A stretch of 64,000 nucleotides of DNA, from contig NZ_BOPG01000024.1 of assembly GCF_016863635.1 (NCBI RefSeq), positions 310,001-374,000 on the forward strand, read 5' to 3'. The notes beneath the pieces are model-generated. The model saw only the letters and a list, made by a program, of their open reading frames with translations. It searched no databases and was not told the DNA's origin. The stretch is from Virgisporangium aurantiacum. Lineage in GTDB: Bacteria > Actinomycetota > Actinomycetes > Mycobacteriales > Micromonosporaceae. The translations under genes were made by a program, and so were the position numbers. Positions 1-8,969 of this stretch are shown piece after piece; within the stretch, counting starts at the first letter, position 1, and the number at the start of each line of letters is the position of its first letter.

Positions 1-263
1 TCGGCCTGCCCGGCTGGGACGACCCGTGGCTCAGCCTGGCGCTGCGCACCGGGAGTTCCACGTACGTGGCCGTATGGCGGCGCGGCGGTGCCGCCGCCGT
101 CGCCCTGAGCATGCCGCACCTCCGCGGCCGGGCCGTCCGCGTGGAGGTCCTCTACCCGACGCACCTGCCCGCGTGGACGTACGCGTGGGACCCGGAGGCC
201 GCGCTCCTCTCCGTCACCTCGACCGGCGAACCACCCGCCGCCCGACTCCTCCGAATCATCTGA
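1..263 (+). CDS. C-terminal end of a probable alpha-galactosidase (GH36-like), truncated by the window
   Basis: Only the last 86 residues are present; the reading frame is open from base 3 to the TGA at 261-263. The tail has the beta-sandwich look of the C-terminal domain of GH36-type alpha-galactosidases: GLPGWDDPW, then VAVWRRG, then a closing run with WDPEAALLSV. The stop lies 11 bases before the start of a sugar-binding lipoprotein and its two permeases on the same strand, which fits a glycosidase at the head of an oligosaccharide uptake operon. The family call rests on a short tail plus context and is tentative; another secreted or cytosolic glycoside hydrolase is possible. Confidence 0.5.
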   Translation, partial: GLPGWDDPWLSLALRTGSSTYVAVWRRGGAAAVALSMPHLRGRAVRVEVLYPTHLPAWTYAWDPEAALLSVTSTGEPPAARLLRII

Positions 264-274
264 AGGACCCCGCC

Positions 275-1564
275 ATGAGAAGAAGGACCATCCTCGCCAC
301 CGTCGGCGCCCTCGCCCTCGCCGCCTGCAGCGACCCGTCGGCCGAGACCGCCGACCCGGCCACCGACGTCACCTGGCCCGACCCGACCGCGAAACTCGAC
401 GGCGTCAAGCTCACGATCTGGGCCGCGCAGAACAGCAACAAGGTGCCCGCGAAGGTGGTGGCCGGCTTCACGCGGGCGACCGGCGCGGGCGTCGAGGTGG
501 TGACGATCCCGGACCCGTACGAGCAGGGCATCCAGACGAAGGTCGCCACCGGCGACAAGCCCGACCTGGCGTTCTGGCAACCGACCGCGTCGATGCTCAC
601 CGCGATCAACGCGAAGACCCACCTCCAGCCGCTGACCGACGCGCCCTGGCTGCCGCAGACCGCACCGGAGCTGCGCGACATCACCGGGCTGCTCAACGGG
701 ACCCGGTACGCCGCGCTGGTGACCAGCCCGGCCGTCGAGGGCGTCTACTACAACAAAGAACACGTAACGGCCGTCCCGAAGACCTTCGGCGAGATGGTCG
801 ACCTCGCGCGGTCGTTGAAGGCCAGGGGCGTGACCCCGTTCTACGAGATGGCCGCCGACCGGTGGGCGACCCAGTGGTGGGTGCAGATCCAGCTGGCCGA
901 CGCCGCGAAGGGCGGGTTCTGGGAGAAGGTCAACACCGGCAAGGCGAAGTTCACCGACCCCGTGGTGGTCGACGCGATCAAAAAGTACAAGGCACTGATC
1001 GACGAGGGACTGTTCAACACCGACATCAAGACCGCGAAGTTCGAGGACCAGGGTGCGGCCCTGCTCGACGGCAAGGCGGCCATGGTGGTGCAGGTGAACT
1101 CGTTCTTCGGCCAGTTGCAGGCGAAGGCCGACACGGCCACGCTCGACCGGAAGATCGGCTTCTTCCCGATCGCGCCGTCGGGCAACGTCGGCACGTTCAT
1201 CCCCGACCAGTCCAACGCGCTCGTCGCGTTCCGCACCGGCGACGCGAAGCGCGAGGCGGCGGCCCGGCAACTGCTCGCGTACTGGCTCGGCCCGGGCTAC
1301 AAGGACTTCGTCACCGACCGGAACACCGTCTCGCTGCAGACCGGCGTGCCCAACCCGCCCGGCGTCCCGAAGGCGCTGCTCGACGTCCACGCCGCGCTGC
1401 CGACGTCGGTCGGGTCGATGCAGGCGCTCGCCGTCGCGAACCCCGACCTCTACATCAACCTCGCCGACATGATCACCGGGACCATGTCGCCGGACCAGGT
1501 CGCCAAGGCCACCCAGGACCAGTTCGAGCAGCTGGCCAGGGCCGCGGGCGCGCCGGGGTTCTGA
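275..1564 (+). CDS. Sugar ABC transporter substrate-binding lipoprotein (CUT1 type)
   Basis: The 429-residue product starts at the ATG at 275, just before an Arg-rich n-region, a hydrophobic stretch and the lipobox LAAC with the lipidated Cys at about residue 18. The rest is a typical family 1 extracellular solute-binding protein: LTIWAAQNSNKVPAKVV near the N-terminus, a GDKPDLAFWQP segment, and a late LLAYWLGPGYKDFV. Known members capture mono- or oligosaccharides outside the membrane and hand them to a permease pair. Here the two permeases follow directly, the first one sharing a base with this stop codon (TGATG). The upstream glycosidase suggests an alpha-galactoside ligand, but the ligand itself cannot be read from sequence. 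Confidence 0.93.
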   Translation: MRRRTILATVGALALAACSDPSAETADPATDVTWPDPTAKLDGVKLTIWAAQNSNKVPAKVVAGFTRATGAGVEVVTIPDPYEQGIQTKVATGDKPDLAFWQPTASMLTAINAKTHLQPLTDAPWLPQTAPELRDITGLLNGTRYAALVTSPAVEGVYYNKEHVTAVPKTFGEMVDLARSLKARGVTPFYEMAADRWATQWWVQIQLADAAKGGFWEKVNTGKAKFTDPVVVDAIKKYKALIDEGLFNTDIKTAKFEDQGAALLDGKAAMVVQVNSFFGQLQAKADTATLDRKIGFFPIAPSGNVGTFIPDQSNALVAFRTGDAKREAAARQLLAYWLGPGYKDFVTDRNTVSLQTGVPNPPGVPKALLDVHAALPTSVGSMQALAVANPDLYINLADMITGTMSPDQVAKATQDQFEQLARAAGAPGF

Positions 1565-2484
1565 TGGCGGCACCCGTGCTCGAACGGCGCGCGGCGGCGG
1601 TGTCGAAGGACCCGCCGCGCGCCCCGCGCCGCGCGATCGGGCGGCACACGCACCCGTGGTGGTTCCTGGCCCCGGCGTTCGCGATCCTGTTCGTGTTCTT
1701 CCTCGTGCCGACGGTGTTCAACTTCGTCTACGCGTTCACCGACTGGTCGAGCTTCAAGGCGTCGATCCAGCCGGTCGGGCTGGCGAACGTCGAGTCGCTC
1801 GCCTCCAACGGGACGCTGTTCCGCGCGCTGCGGATCACCGTCGTGTACGCGGCGCTGGTGGCCGTCTTCCAGAATCTCTTCGGGTTCGGCCTGGCCGTGC
1901 TGCTCGAACGCGACACCCGGCTCAACCGGTTCGCGCGGGTGATGTTCCTGGTGCCGGTGCTGATGTCGGCGCTCGCCGTCGGCTACATCTTCCAGGCGCT
2001 GCTGCGGCCCGACGGCAGCCTGAACCGGCTCACCGGCGTCGACTACGCCTGGCTGGCCGACCCGACGTGGACGATCGTGGTCGTCGCCGTCATCCACGCG
2101 TGGAAGTGGATGGGCCTGTCGATGCTCATCTACCTCGCCGGGCTGAAGACCATTCCGGAGGACCTCGTGGAGGCGGCCCGCATCGACGGCGCGTCCCGCT
2201 GGCACACGTTCTGGACGATCCGGGTGCCGCTGCTGGCGCCGGCGGTGACGTTCAACGTCGCGACCGCGCTGCTCGGCTCGATGAACGGCTTCGACATCGT
2301 GCAGGCCACCACCGGCGGCGGCCCGGCCCGCACGACCGAGATCCTCAACATCTTCATCTACCGGACGTTCGGGCAGGGCCTGTTCGCGCAGGCGACCACG
2401 ATGAGCCTGGTGCTGTTCCTGCTGATCGCCCTGCTGGCGTTCCCGGTCATCTATCTCCTGCGGCGAAGGGAGCGGGTGCTGTGA
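1564..2484 (+). CDS. Sugar ABC transporter permease 1 (MalF-like)
   Basis: The 306-residue membrane protein begins with a positively charged cytosolic tail, then about six transmembrane helices (first around residues 34-54). The ABC permease EAA loop is clear: EAARIDGASRWHTFWTIRVP, the cytosolic contact with the ATPase, around residues 206-225. The start ATG overlaps the stop of the binding protein by one base, so translation is probably coupled. It forms the first half of the heterodimeric channel with the next gene. No ATPase gene lies beside it; CUT1 systems of actinomycetes commonly share one MsiK-type ATPase encoded elsewhere. Confidence 0.93.
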   Translation: MAAPVLERRAAAVSKDPPRAPRRAIGRHTHPWWFLAPAFAILFVFFLVPTVFNFVYAFTDWSSFKASIQPVGLANVESLASNGTLFRALRITVVYAALVAVFQNLFGFGLAVLLERDTRLNRFARVMFLVPVLMSALAVGYIFQALLRPDGSLNRLTGVDYAWLADPTWTIVVVAVIHAWKWMGLSMLIYLAGLKTIPEDLVEAARIDGASRWHTFWTIRVPLLAPAVTFNVATALLGSMNGFDIVQATTGGGPARTTEILNIFIYRTFGQGLFAQATTMSLVLFLLIALLAFPVIYLLRRRERVL

Positions 2485-3308
2485 GCGATTCCGCGTTCTG
2501 GCGGCGTCTCCAGCCCGTGGTGGCTGTGCTGCTGGTGGTCGTCGTCATCGGCATACCGTTGTGGCTCGTCGTGGTCACCGCCGGAAAATCTCAGGGTGAC
2601 GCGCTGCGCCCTGACCTGTCCCTGCCGTCGGACTGGCAGCTGTGGGCGAACCTGCGCACGGTCTGGGCCGACGGCGAGGTTCCCGCCGCCCTGCTCGGCA
2701 GCCTGCTCGTCGTCGCGCCGACGGTGCTCGGGGTGCTGACGTTCGGCTCGATGGCGGCGTGGGTGCTGGCCCGGCGGGCCACCCGCGTCACCGCGGTGCT
2801 GTACGCGGTGGCGATCAGCGGCATCGTGCTGCCGCCGGCGGTGATCACCGTGGTGCTGCTGCTGCGTCAGCTCGGCATCGCCGGCACGGTGGTCGGGATG
2901 ATCGGCGTCTACATGGGCATCTACATGTCGACCGTGGTCTTCTTCGTGACCGGGTTCGTGCGCACGGTCCCGGAGTCGCTGGAGGAGGCCGCGCGGATCG
3001 ACGGCGCCGGACCGCTGACGGTGTTCCGGCGCGTGGTGCTGCCGATGCTGCGTCCGGTGCTCGCCACCGCGACGATCCTCATCTGCCTGTTCGTGTGGAA
3101 CGACGTCTTCTACGCGTTCTTCGTGGTCGGTGGGCGGCTGGACACGTTGCCGCTCAACCTGTTCCGCGTCGCCAGCGCCGGCCTGTACCTGAACAACTGG
3201 CACCTGATCTTCGCCTACGTGATCCTCATGAGCCTGCCGCTGATCGTGGTGTTCGCGGTCGCCCAGCGGAAGATCATCTCCGGGATCAGCAGCGGCGCCG
3301 TGAAGTGA
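2481..3308 (+). CDS. Sugar ABC transporter permease 2 (MalG-like)
   Basis: The 275-residue inner-membrane protein starts at a GTG within a GTGA overlap with the previous permease stop. It has about six hydrophobic helices and the EAA loop LEEAARIDGAGPLTVFRRV near residues 170-190, followed by the conserved LFVWNDVFYAF helix typical of MalG-type subunits. It completes the translocation channel of this importer. The next gene is a secreted protein with its own ribosome binding site, so the transporter operon probably ends here. There is no strong terminator hairpin in the 90-base gap. Confidence 0.93.
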   Translation: MSDSAFWRRLQPVVAVLLVVVVIGIPLWLVVVTAGKSQGDALRPDLSLPSDWQLWANLRTVWADGEVPAALLGSLLVVAPTVLGVLTFGSMAAWVLARRATRVTAVLYAVAISGIVLPPAVITVVLLLRQLGIAGTVVGMIGVYMGIYMSTVVFFVTGFVRTVPESLEEAARIDGAGPLTVFRRVVLPMLRPVLATATILICLFVWNDVFYAFFVVGGRLDTLPLNLFRVASAGLYLNNWHLIFAYVILMSLPLIVVFAVAQRKIISGISSGAVK

Positions 3309-3363
3309 CCGCGGCGGGTGATCAAGGTTCGTTCAAGAAACCGGTCGAGCGCCGCCGTCCACC

Positions 3364-3386
3364 ATGACCGCGTTGTGACGCGTCAT
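3364..3386 (+). promoter_or_regulatory. Imperfect dyad just upstream of the secreted triple-repeat protein
   Basis: The two half sequences ATGAC-C-GCGT and ACGC-GTCAT form an interrupted palindrome directly before the AAAGGA ribosome binding site of the gene starting at 3399. It could be an operator or a leader hairpin affecting access to that site. No regulator can be assigned. Confidence 0.3.
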
Positions 3387-3398
3387 GAAAGGACAGCA

Positions 3399-4307
3399 AT
3401 GAGTTTCAGGAAATCAATGCGGCGGTGGGCGGCCCTGGCCGTGGTCGCGGTCGTCGGCGTCACCGGTGGATCGGTGACGGCGGTCCGACCGGCCGCCGCT
3501 GCCGTGTCCGGCCTGCAGGCGGTCAGCGCCACCCTGGCCGCCAGCACCGATCCCGTCCAGACCGTGACCGTGACCTGCCCGTCCGGCACGGAACTGGTCA
3601 GCGCCGCCGGCTCCATCACCGGCGCCTTGGGCAACGCGACCATCGACGACGCCTTCCCGGACGTGGCCCGGAACCGGGTCACGGTCACCGCGATGGTGAC
3701 CGATCCGCCGTACGCCACCGCCTGGCGCCCGACGGCGGTGGCCTACTGCGCCGACGACATGCCGGGGCTGGAGTGGGTCGACGCCCGCAGCCCGTACGAC
3801 CCGCGGGACAAGGCCGCGACCGCGACCTGCCCGTCGAACAAGAAGCTGGTCGGCACGGGCTGGTCGACCGAGGACGCCATGGGCAACGTCCTCGTCACCG
3901 GCGTGGTGCCGAAGAACGGCGACACCACGCATGCGGCGGACTCGGTGACCGTGAGCGCCTACGAGGAGTCCGCGTTCGTCGACGACGCGTGGGGCGTCAC
4001 CGCGTTCGCGGCGTGCGCCACGCCGTTGACCGGCCAGCGGGTGGCCGTGACGAGCACCGGCTTCGACGCGGTCGACCCGAAGCTCATCGGCGTGGCCTGC
4101 GACCCCGGCGAGGTGGCCACCGGTGGCGGGGTGTCGCTCCTCGCCGGTCCCGCCGCGATCGGCAACGTCGTCGTCGACGATCTGCTCCCCAGCAACCTCG
4201 ACTCCGGCAACCCGCCGACCGCGACCAACCTGGCCGCGTACGTCGAGGACTCGCCTCCCGGCGACAACTGGACGCTGAAGGTCTTCACGTTGTGCGCTGA
4301 CGGATGA
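3399..4307 (+). CDS. Secreted protein made of three cysteine-paired repeats, function unknown
   Basis: The 302-residue product starts at the ATG at 3399, preceded by a good AAAGGA site. It has a signal peptide (Arg-rich start, WAALAVVAVVGVTGG core, cleavage after an Ala-rich PAAAA). The mature part consists of three tandem units of about 80-90 residues. Each begins with a Cys in a CPSG/CPSN/CDPG turn followed by a Gly-rich beta segment (SAAGSITG, GTGWSTED, TGGGVSLL) and ends with an aromatic or hydrophobic residue two to four positions before a second Cys (VAYC, FAAC, FTLC). The six cysteines therefore look like three intra-repeat disulfides. An extracellular beta-rich binding or structural role is plausible. 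No catalytic motif is visible and no family name is assigned. Confidence 0.8.
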   Translation: MSFRKSMRRWAALAVVAVVGVTGGSVTAVRPAAAAVSGLQAVSATLAASTDPVQTVTVTCPSGTELVSAAGSITGALGNATIDDAFPDVARNRVTVTAMVTDPPYATAWRPTAVAYCADDMPGLEWVDARSPYDPRDKAATATCPSNKKLVGTGWSTEDAMGNVLVTGVVPKNGDTTHAADSVTVSAYEESAFVDDAWGVTAFAACATPLTGQRVAVTSTGFDAVDPKLIGVACDPGEVATGGGVSLLAGPAAIGNVVVDDLLPSNLDSGNPPTATNLAAYVEDSPPGDNWTLKVFTLCADG

Positions 4308-4313
4308 CCGCTG

Positions 4314-4369
4314 CCGCCGCCTGCTGCCCGCTACCCGACATGACGGGCGGTGGTTGCCGCAGGCGGCGG
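4314..4369 (+). terminator. Nested GC-rich hairpin, probable terminator
   Basis: CCGCCGCCTGC at 4314-4324 pairs with GCAGGCGGCGG at 4359-4369. An inner pair GCCCG (4326-4330) and CGGGC (4344-4348) shortens the loop. The hairpin starts 7 bases after the stop of the secreted triple-repeat gene. There is no U-tract, as is usual for actinomycete terminators. Its right arm ends five bases before the -10-like element of the next gene, so it may also affect that promoter. Confidence 0.5.
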
Positions 4370-4385
4370 CGGGGACAATGTCGCC

Positions 4386-7208
4386 ATGTCGGCGCCGACG
4401 GTCGAGTTCCGGGTGCTCGGCGCGGTCGAGATGTACGTCGACGGCCGCGGCGTTCCGCTGGGCCACGCCCGCCAACGGCAGGTGCTGGCCGCCCTGCTGG
4501 TGGAGGCGAACCGTCCGGTGCCGGCCGACACGTTGCGGGAACGGGTCTGGGGCGACGGCGCGCCGCAGGGGGCGCAGGGTTCGCTGCACACGTACGTGTC
4601 CCGGCTGCGCCGCACGCTCGGCGCGGTCCCGGACACGGTGATCCGGCGCGGCACCGCCGGCTACGTGCTCACCGTCGATCCGGACGCCGTCGACCTGCAC
4701 CTGTTCCGGCGCCTGGTCGGCGAGGCCCGCGCGGCCGACGACGACGCGGCCGCCGGGCTGCTCACGCGGGCACTGGACCTGTGGCGGGGCGAGGCGTTCG
4801 CGACGCTCGACAGCCCGTGGCTGGCGGGGATCAGGACCACCCTCGACGGGGAACGGATGGCGGCCGAACTGGATCGCAACGACGCGGCGCTGCACTGCGG
4901 CCGGCACGCCGACCTCGTCACCGAACTCGCGGCCGCGGCGGTGGCCCATCCGTGGGACGAGCGGCTCGCCGCCCAGGTGATGGTGGCCATGTACCGGTGC
5001 GGGCGGCAGGCCGAGGCGCTGGAGCACTACCGGGCGGTGCGGGCGCGACTCGCCGACGAGCTGGGCGCCGATCCCGGTCCGGCGCTGCAGCAGACGTTCC
5101 AACGGATCGTGCGGGCCGATCCCACGCTCACGGTCACATATCAACCCCCGCGGGCCGCGACCGACGCCCCCGGCCCGGATCCACGGGGTCCGATACCACG
5201 GCAGCTGCCCGCCTCGTCACCGTCGTTCGTCGGCCGGGCGGCGGAGCTCGACATGCTGGACCTGTTGATGGGTCCGGATCCCGGGCGGCCGGCCACGGTC
5301 CTCGTGTCGGCCATCGGCGGCGCCGGCGGCATCGGCAAGACCTGGCTGGCCCTGCGGTGGGCGCACCGCAACAGTCACCGGTTCCCGGACGGCCAGCTCT
5401 ACGCCAACCTTCGCGGCTTCGAGCCGGCGACCGCGCCGGTCGAACCGCGGGTCGTGCTCCGGCGCTTCCTCGACGCGCTCGGGGTGGAGCCGGCGCGGAT
5501 GCCCGCCGACCTCGACGGCCTGGAGGCCCTGTACCGCAGCCTGGTCGCCGGGCGGCGGATGCTGATCGTCCTGGACAACGTCCGGGACGCCGCCACGGTG
5601 GCGCCGTTGCTTCCCGGCTCGCCCACCTGCGCGGTGCTGGTGACCAGTCGACACCGGCTGCCGACGCTGGTGAGCGCGCACGGCGCCCGTCCGCTCGCGC
5701 TCGACGTGCTCGCCGAGGCCGAGGCGCTCGACCTGCTCGCCGCCCACATCGGTGCCGCCCGGCTCGCGGCCGAGCCGTCGGCCGCGCGGTCGCTGCTGCG
5801 CCACTGCGCGGGGCTGCCGTTGGCGCTGGGCACGGTCGCGGCCCGCGCGGTCCTGGAACCGGGCATCGACCTGCGGACGCTGGCGGCGGAGCTGGACGCG
5901 GCCGCCGGTCGGCTCGACGCCCTCGACGCCGACGCACCGGAGACCGGCCTGCGCTCGGTGCTCTCGTGCTCGGTGCGCGCCGTCACCCCGGCCGCGGCCC
6001 GGTTCTTCGCGCTGCTCGGATCGGCACCCGGGCCGGACATCGGCGTGGCGGCCGGGTCGAGCCTCGCCGCGCTCCCGGCGGCATCCACGCGGACGGTCCT
6101 GCGCGAACTCGTCGCCGCGCACCTGGTGCAGGAACACCCGCCCGGCCGGTACCGCATGCACGACCTGGTGCGGCTCTACGCGACCGAACTCGCCGGCCGC
6201 GACGAGCCGGAACGCGGGCGGGCGGTGCGCCGCCTCCTCGACCACTACCTGCACACCGCCCACCGGGCGGCGATGCTGCTCTCACCCCACCGCGACCCGC
6301 TGGACCTGCCGGAACCGGTCGCCGGTGCGGGCGTCCCCCCAGATCCTTCCGATCTCGACGCCGCGATGGCCTGGTTCGACGCGGAGTACCCGGCGCTGAT
6401 CCCGGCGATCCGGCTCGCCGACGAATGCCGCCTCGACGTGCACGCCTGGCAGCTCCCGTGGACGCTGGCGACCTACTGCGACCGGCGCGGCCACTGGCAG
6501 GACTGGGCCGCGGCGCAACGGATCGCGATCGACGCGACCGGGCGGACCGGCGACCTGGAGCACCTGGCCCAGGCCCACCGCCTGGCCGCCAACGCCTACT
6601 CCAACCTGCGCGACGTCGCCACCGCCCGCGACCACCTCGACGAGTCGCTGCGGTTGTACGAACACCTCGGCGACGGTGCCGCGGGCGCGCACGTCCAGTT
6701 CGACCTGGCGCTGCTGTCGGACCGGGAGGGTCGCCCGGAGCAGGCCCTCGGCCACGCCCGGCGCAGCCTGGACCTGTACCGCGGGTCGGACGCCGCGCCG
6801 ATCAAGGTCGCCGTCGCGCTCAACGCCGTGGGCTGGTACCTCGGGCAACTCGGCCGGTACCGGGAAGCCGTCGACCACTGCCGGGAGGCGCTGGCTATCG
6901 CGCAACGGGCGGAGAGCCCGTACGGCCAGGCCAACACCTGGGACAGCCTCGGCTACGCGTACCACCATCTCGGCCAGCACGACGAGGCGATCAGCTGCTA
7001 CCGGCAGGCGGTCACCCTTTTCCACGGCATGGGCGACCGCCACGCCGAGGCGCTGACGCTGGACCACCTCGGCGACAGCCAGCAGGCCACCGGCGACCGT
7101 GCCGCGGCCCACGACACCTGGCGACGGGCCGCGGACACGCTCACCGAACTCGGTCACCCCGACGCCGGAACCGTCCGCGCGAAGCTCAGCTCTTCCGAAG
7201 TGGCCTGA
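4386..7208 (+). CDS. AfsR/SARP-type transcriptional regulator: OmpR-HTH, BTAD, NB-ARC, TPR
   Basis: A 940-residue regulator. Residues 1-95 form an OmpR-like winged helix (FRVLGAVEMYVDG, LHTYVSRLRRTLG), about 97-245 the bacterial transcriptional activation domain (AGLLTRALDLWRGEAFA, ADELGADPGPALQQ), and about 290-560 an NTPase with Walker A GGAGGIGKTW near residue 313 and a LIVLDN Walker B. The C-terminal third holds TPR repeats. Family members such as AfsR of Streptomyces are ATP-dependent activators of secondary metabolism or stress genes. There is no ribosome binding site before the ATG at 4386, but GACAAT ends six bases upstream, suggesting a leaderless message. Its 3' end overlaps the convergent epoxide hydrolase gene by 23 bases. 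No biosynthetic cluster lies beside it, so its targets are unknown. Confidence 0.93.
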   Translation: MSAPTVEFRVLGAVEMYVDGRGVPLGHARQRQVLAALLVEANRPVPADTLRERVWGDGAPQGAQGSLHTYVSRLRRTLGAVPDTVIRRGTAGYVLTVDPDAVDLHLFRRLVGEARAADDDAAAGLLTRALDLWRGEAFATLDSPWLAGIRTTLDGERMAAELDRNDAALHCGRHADLVTELAAAAVAHPWDERLAAQVMVAMYRCGRQAEALEHYRAVRARLADELGADPGPALQQTFQRIVRADPTLTVTYQPPRAATDAPGPDPRGPIPRQLPASSPSFVGRAAELDMLDLLMGPDPGRPATVLVSAIGGAGGIGKTWLALRWAHRNSHRFPDGQLYANLRGFEPATAPVEPRVVLRRFLDALGVEPARMPADLDGLEALYRSLVAGRRMLIVLDNVRDAATVAPLLPGSPTCAVLVTSRHRLPTLVSAHGARPLALDVLAEAEALDLLAAHIGAARLAAEPSAARSLLRHCAGLPLALGTVAARAVLEPGIDLRTLAAELDAAAGRLDALDADAPETGLRSVLSCSVRAVTPAAARFFALLGSAPGPDIGVAAGSSLAALPAASTRTVLRELVAAHLVQEHPPGRYRMHDLVRLYATELAGRDEPERGRAVRRLLDHYLHTAHRAAMLLSPHRDPLDLPEPVAGAGVPPDPSDLDAAMAWFDAEYPALIPAIRLADECRLDVHAWQLPWTLATYCDRRGHWQDWAAAQRIAIDATGRTGDLEHLAQAHRLAANAYSNLRDVATARDHLDESLRLYEHLGDGAAGAHVQFDLALLSDREGRPEQALGHARRSLDLYRGSDAAPIKVAVALNAVGWYLGQLGRYREAVDHCREALAIAQRAESPYGQANTWDSLGYAYHHLGQHDEAISCYRQAVTLFHGMGDRHAEALTLDHLGDSQQATGDRAAAHDTWRRAADTLTELGHPDAGTVRAKLSSSEVA

Positions 7209-8340
7209 AACACGCCCGGACCTCGTCGACGAACAGCGCGGGCTGTTCGAACGCGGCGAAGTGGCCGCCCCGGTCGGGCTCGTTCCAGTAGTGGATGTCG
7301 ACGAACCGCTTCGCCGCCCAGCGGCGCGACGGCCGCGGGTTCTCCTTCGGGAAGATCGAGCAACCGGTGGGCACGGTGATGGTGTCGGTCGCGCCGGTCC
7401 GGAAGTTCTTCTGGACCCGGCGGAAGCTCTCCCAGTACAGCCGCGCCGACGACGCTCCGGTGCCGGGCAGCCAGTAGAGCATGAGGTTGTCGAGCAGGTC
7501 GTCGCGGCTGAACACGCTGTCCAGGTCGCCGTCGCAGTCGCTCCACGACCGGAACTTCTCGATGATCCAGGCGCACAGCGCGGCGGGGGAGTCGACCAGC
7601 CCGTACCCGAGCGTCTGCGGCTTCGTGGCCTGTTCGAAGGAGTAACCGTCCTCGGACTCGCCGGCCGTTTCCAGGTCGTGCAGGGCGCGGCGTTCGGCGT
7701 CGGTGAGGTCGTCGAACGTGTCCGGGTCCGGCGGGGCCAACGGGGGGACGAGGTGGACGCCCACCACGTGCCCGGTGTCCCGCTGGGCCAGGGCGGTGCT
7801 GACGCTCGTCCCCCAGTCATGGCCCTGCGCCGCGTACCGGTCGTAGCCCAGCCGCGCCATCAGCAGCGCCCAGGCGTCGGCGATCCGCTCGACCGTCCAC
7901 CCCGGTCGGGAGGGTCGTTCGCTGAACCCGTAGCCCGGCAGCGACGGGCACACGACGTGGAACGCGTCGGCCGGGTCGGCCGGGTTGGTCAACGGCCCGA
8001 TCACCTTGAGGAACTCCACGACCGACCCCGGCCACCCGTGGGTCATGATCAGCGGCAGCGCTCCCGGATGCGGCGACCGCGCGTGGAGGAAGTGGACGTC
8101 CAGGCCATCGAGCGCGGTGGTGAACTGGGGGACGGCGTTGAGGCGGGCCTGGCGCGCCGGCCAGTCGTACTCCTCGGCCCAGTACCGGCACAGGTCCTTG
8201 AGGAAGGCGAGCGGGACGCCCTGCGACCAGTCGTCGACCGTCTCCGGGTCCGGCCACCGGGTGGCCCGCAGCCGCCGGCGCAGGTCGTCGATCGCTGTCG
8301 CGTCGACGTCGATCCGGTACGGGATGATCTTCTCCGACAT
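7186..8340 (-). CDS. Epoxide hydrolase family protein with EHN domain
   Basis: The roughly 384-residue alpha/beta hydrolase carries the N-terminal epoxide hydrolase domain (residues 5-110, RRRLRATRWPDPE) and then the fold core. Visible motifs are the oxyanion HGWPGS at about 101-106, LPGYGFS at 134-140, and the nucleophile motif GHDWG with Asp near residue 175. The His of the triad is probably in GGHFAAFE near the C-terminus. Family members open epoxides through an alkyl-enzyme ester on Asp. The ATG at 8340 is preferred over one nine bases upstream. The 3' end overlaps the convergent AfsR-like gene by 23 bases, so strong transcription of one gene could interfere with the other. The substrate is unknown. 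Confidence 0.88.
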   Translation of the reverse strand: MSEKIIPYRIDVDATAIDDLRRRLRATRWPDPETVDDWSQGVPLAFLKDLCRYWAEEYDWPARQARLNAVPQFTTALDGLDVHFLHARSPHPGALPLIMTHGWPGSVVEFLKVIGPLTNPADPADAFHVVCPSLPGYGFSERPSRPGWTVERIADAWALLMARLGYDRYAAQGHDWGTSVSTALAQRDTGHVVGVHLVPPLAPPDPDTFDDLTDAERRALHDLETAGESEDGYSFEQATKPQTLGYGLVDSPAALCAWIIEKFRSWSDCDGDLDSVFSRDDLLDNLMLYWLPGTGASSARLYWESFRRVQKNFRTGATDTITVPTGCSIFPKENPRPSRRWAAKRFVDIHYWNEPDRGGHFAAFEQPALFVDEVRACFRPLRKS

Positions 8341-8359
8341 CCGGTCCACGGTAAACCGG

Positions 8360-8389
8360 TTGGCGCGGTTCGGCGCCCGCTGCGACGAT
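8360..8389 (+). promoter_or_regulatory. Promoter of the P-loop kinase, leaderless type
   Basis: TTGGCG at 8360-8365 and GACGAT at 8384-8389 are separated by 18 bases. The -10 element ends seven bases before the GTG at 8397, and no ribosome binding site intervenes. This fits transcription starting at or next to the start codon. Confidence 0.5.
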
Positions 8390-8396
8390 CCTGGGC

Positions 8397-8942
8397 GTGC
8401 TGGACGGATGTGTGATCGTCACCGGCATGCCCGGTGCGGGCAAGTCGACGGTGAGCACGCTCGCGGCCCGCCTGCTGCCCCGGGCGGCCCGGGTCAAGGG
8501 CGACGACGTCAACCAGATGATCCTCACCGGCCGGGTGCCGTTCAACGCCGAACCCGTCGACGAGGCCGACCGGCAGGACGGCCTGTGCAACCTGAACATG
8601 GCCACGCTGGCGAACAACTTCGTCGACTACCGGTTCACGGTCTTCATGGACACCGTCGTGGCCGACCGCGCCGAGTTCGACCAGCTGATCGGCCTCCTGG
8701 CCGCCCGGCCCGTGCGCATGGTCGTCCTCGCGCCCGGGATCCAGGTGTGCCGCGACCGCAACGCGACCCGCGACCCCAGCGAGCGCTTCGACTTCGACGG
8801 CTACGAGCACCTCGACGCGCGGATGCGGGAGGACCTCGCGGAGTTCGCCTGGTGGTACGACACCTCCGCCGTGACACCCGAGGAGACCGCCGCCCGCCTC
8901 GTCACGGAGGCCGAACGGCGCTGCCCCGCGCTCGGGCAATGA
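8397..8942 (+). CDS. P-loop phosphotransferase-like (AAA_33/zeta-like) small kinase
   Basis: The 181-residue protein opens with a Walker A loop GMPGAGKST at about residues 10-18 and continues with VKGDDVNQMI, like the region after the P-loop in chloramphenicol phosphotransferase and zeta-toxin type kinases. A VFMDTVV strand is the probable Walker B region. Such proteins phosphorylate small molecules such as antibiotics, nucleosides or sugar nucleotides, using ATP in the cytosol. No antitoxin partner is adjacent, so a toxin role is unlikely. It is transcribed divergently from the epoxide hydrolase with a 56-base spacer. The acceptor substrate is not predictable. Confidence 0.75.
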   Translation: MLDGCVIVTGMPGAGKSTVSTLAARLLPRAARVKGDDVNQMILTGRVPFNAEPVDEADRQDGLCNLNMATLANNFVDYRFTVFMDTVVADRAEFDQLIGLLAARPVRMVVLAPGIQVCRDRNATRDPSERFDFDGYEHLDARMREDLAEFAWWYDTSAVTPEETAARLVTEAERRCPALGQ

Positions 8943-8969
8943 CCGGTTCCACCACACGTTGATCGTCGA

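Noticed and set aside
152-1573. Minus-strand open frame opposite the sugar-binding protein
   Set aside because: No domains or start signals, and the plus-strand gene has a lipobox and conserved family motifs.
8397-8942. P-loop kinase as the zeta toxin of a toxin-antitoxin pair
   Set aside because: No small antitoxin gene precedes or follows it, and its motif set also fits antibiotic or metabolite kinases.
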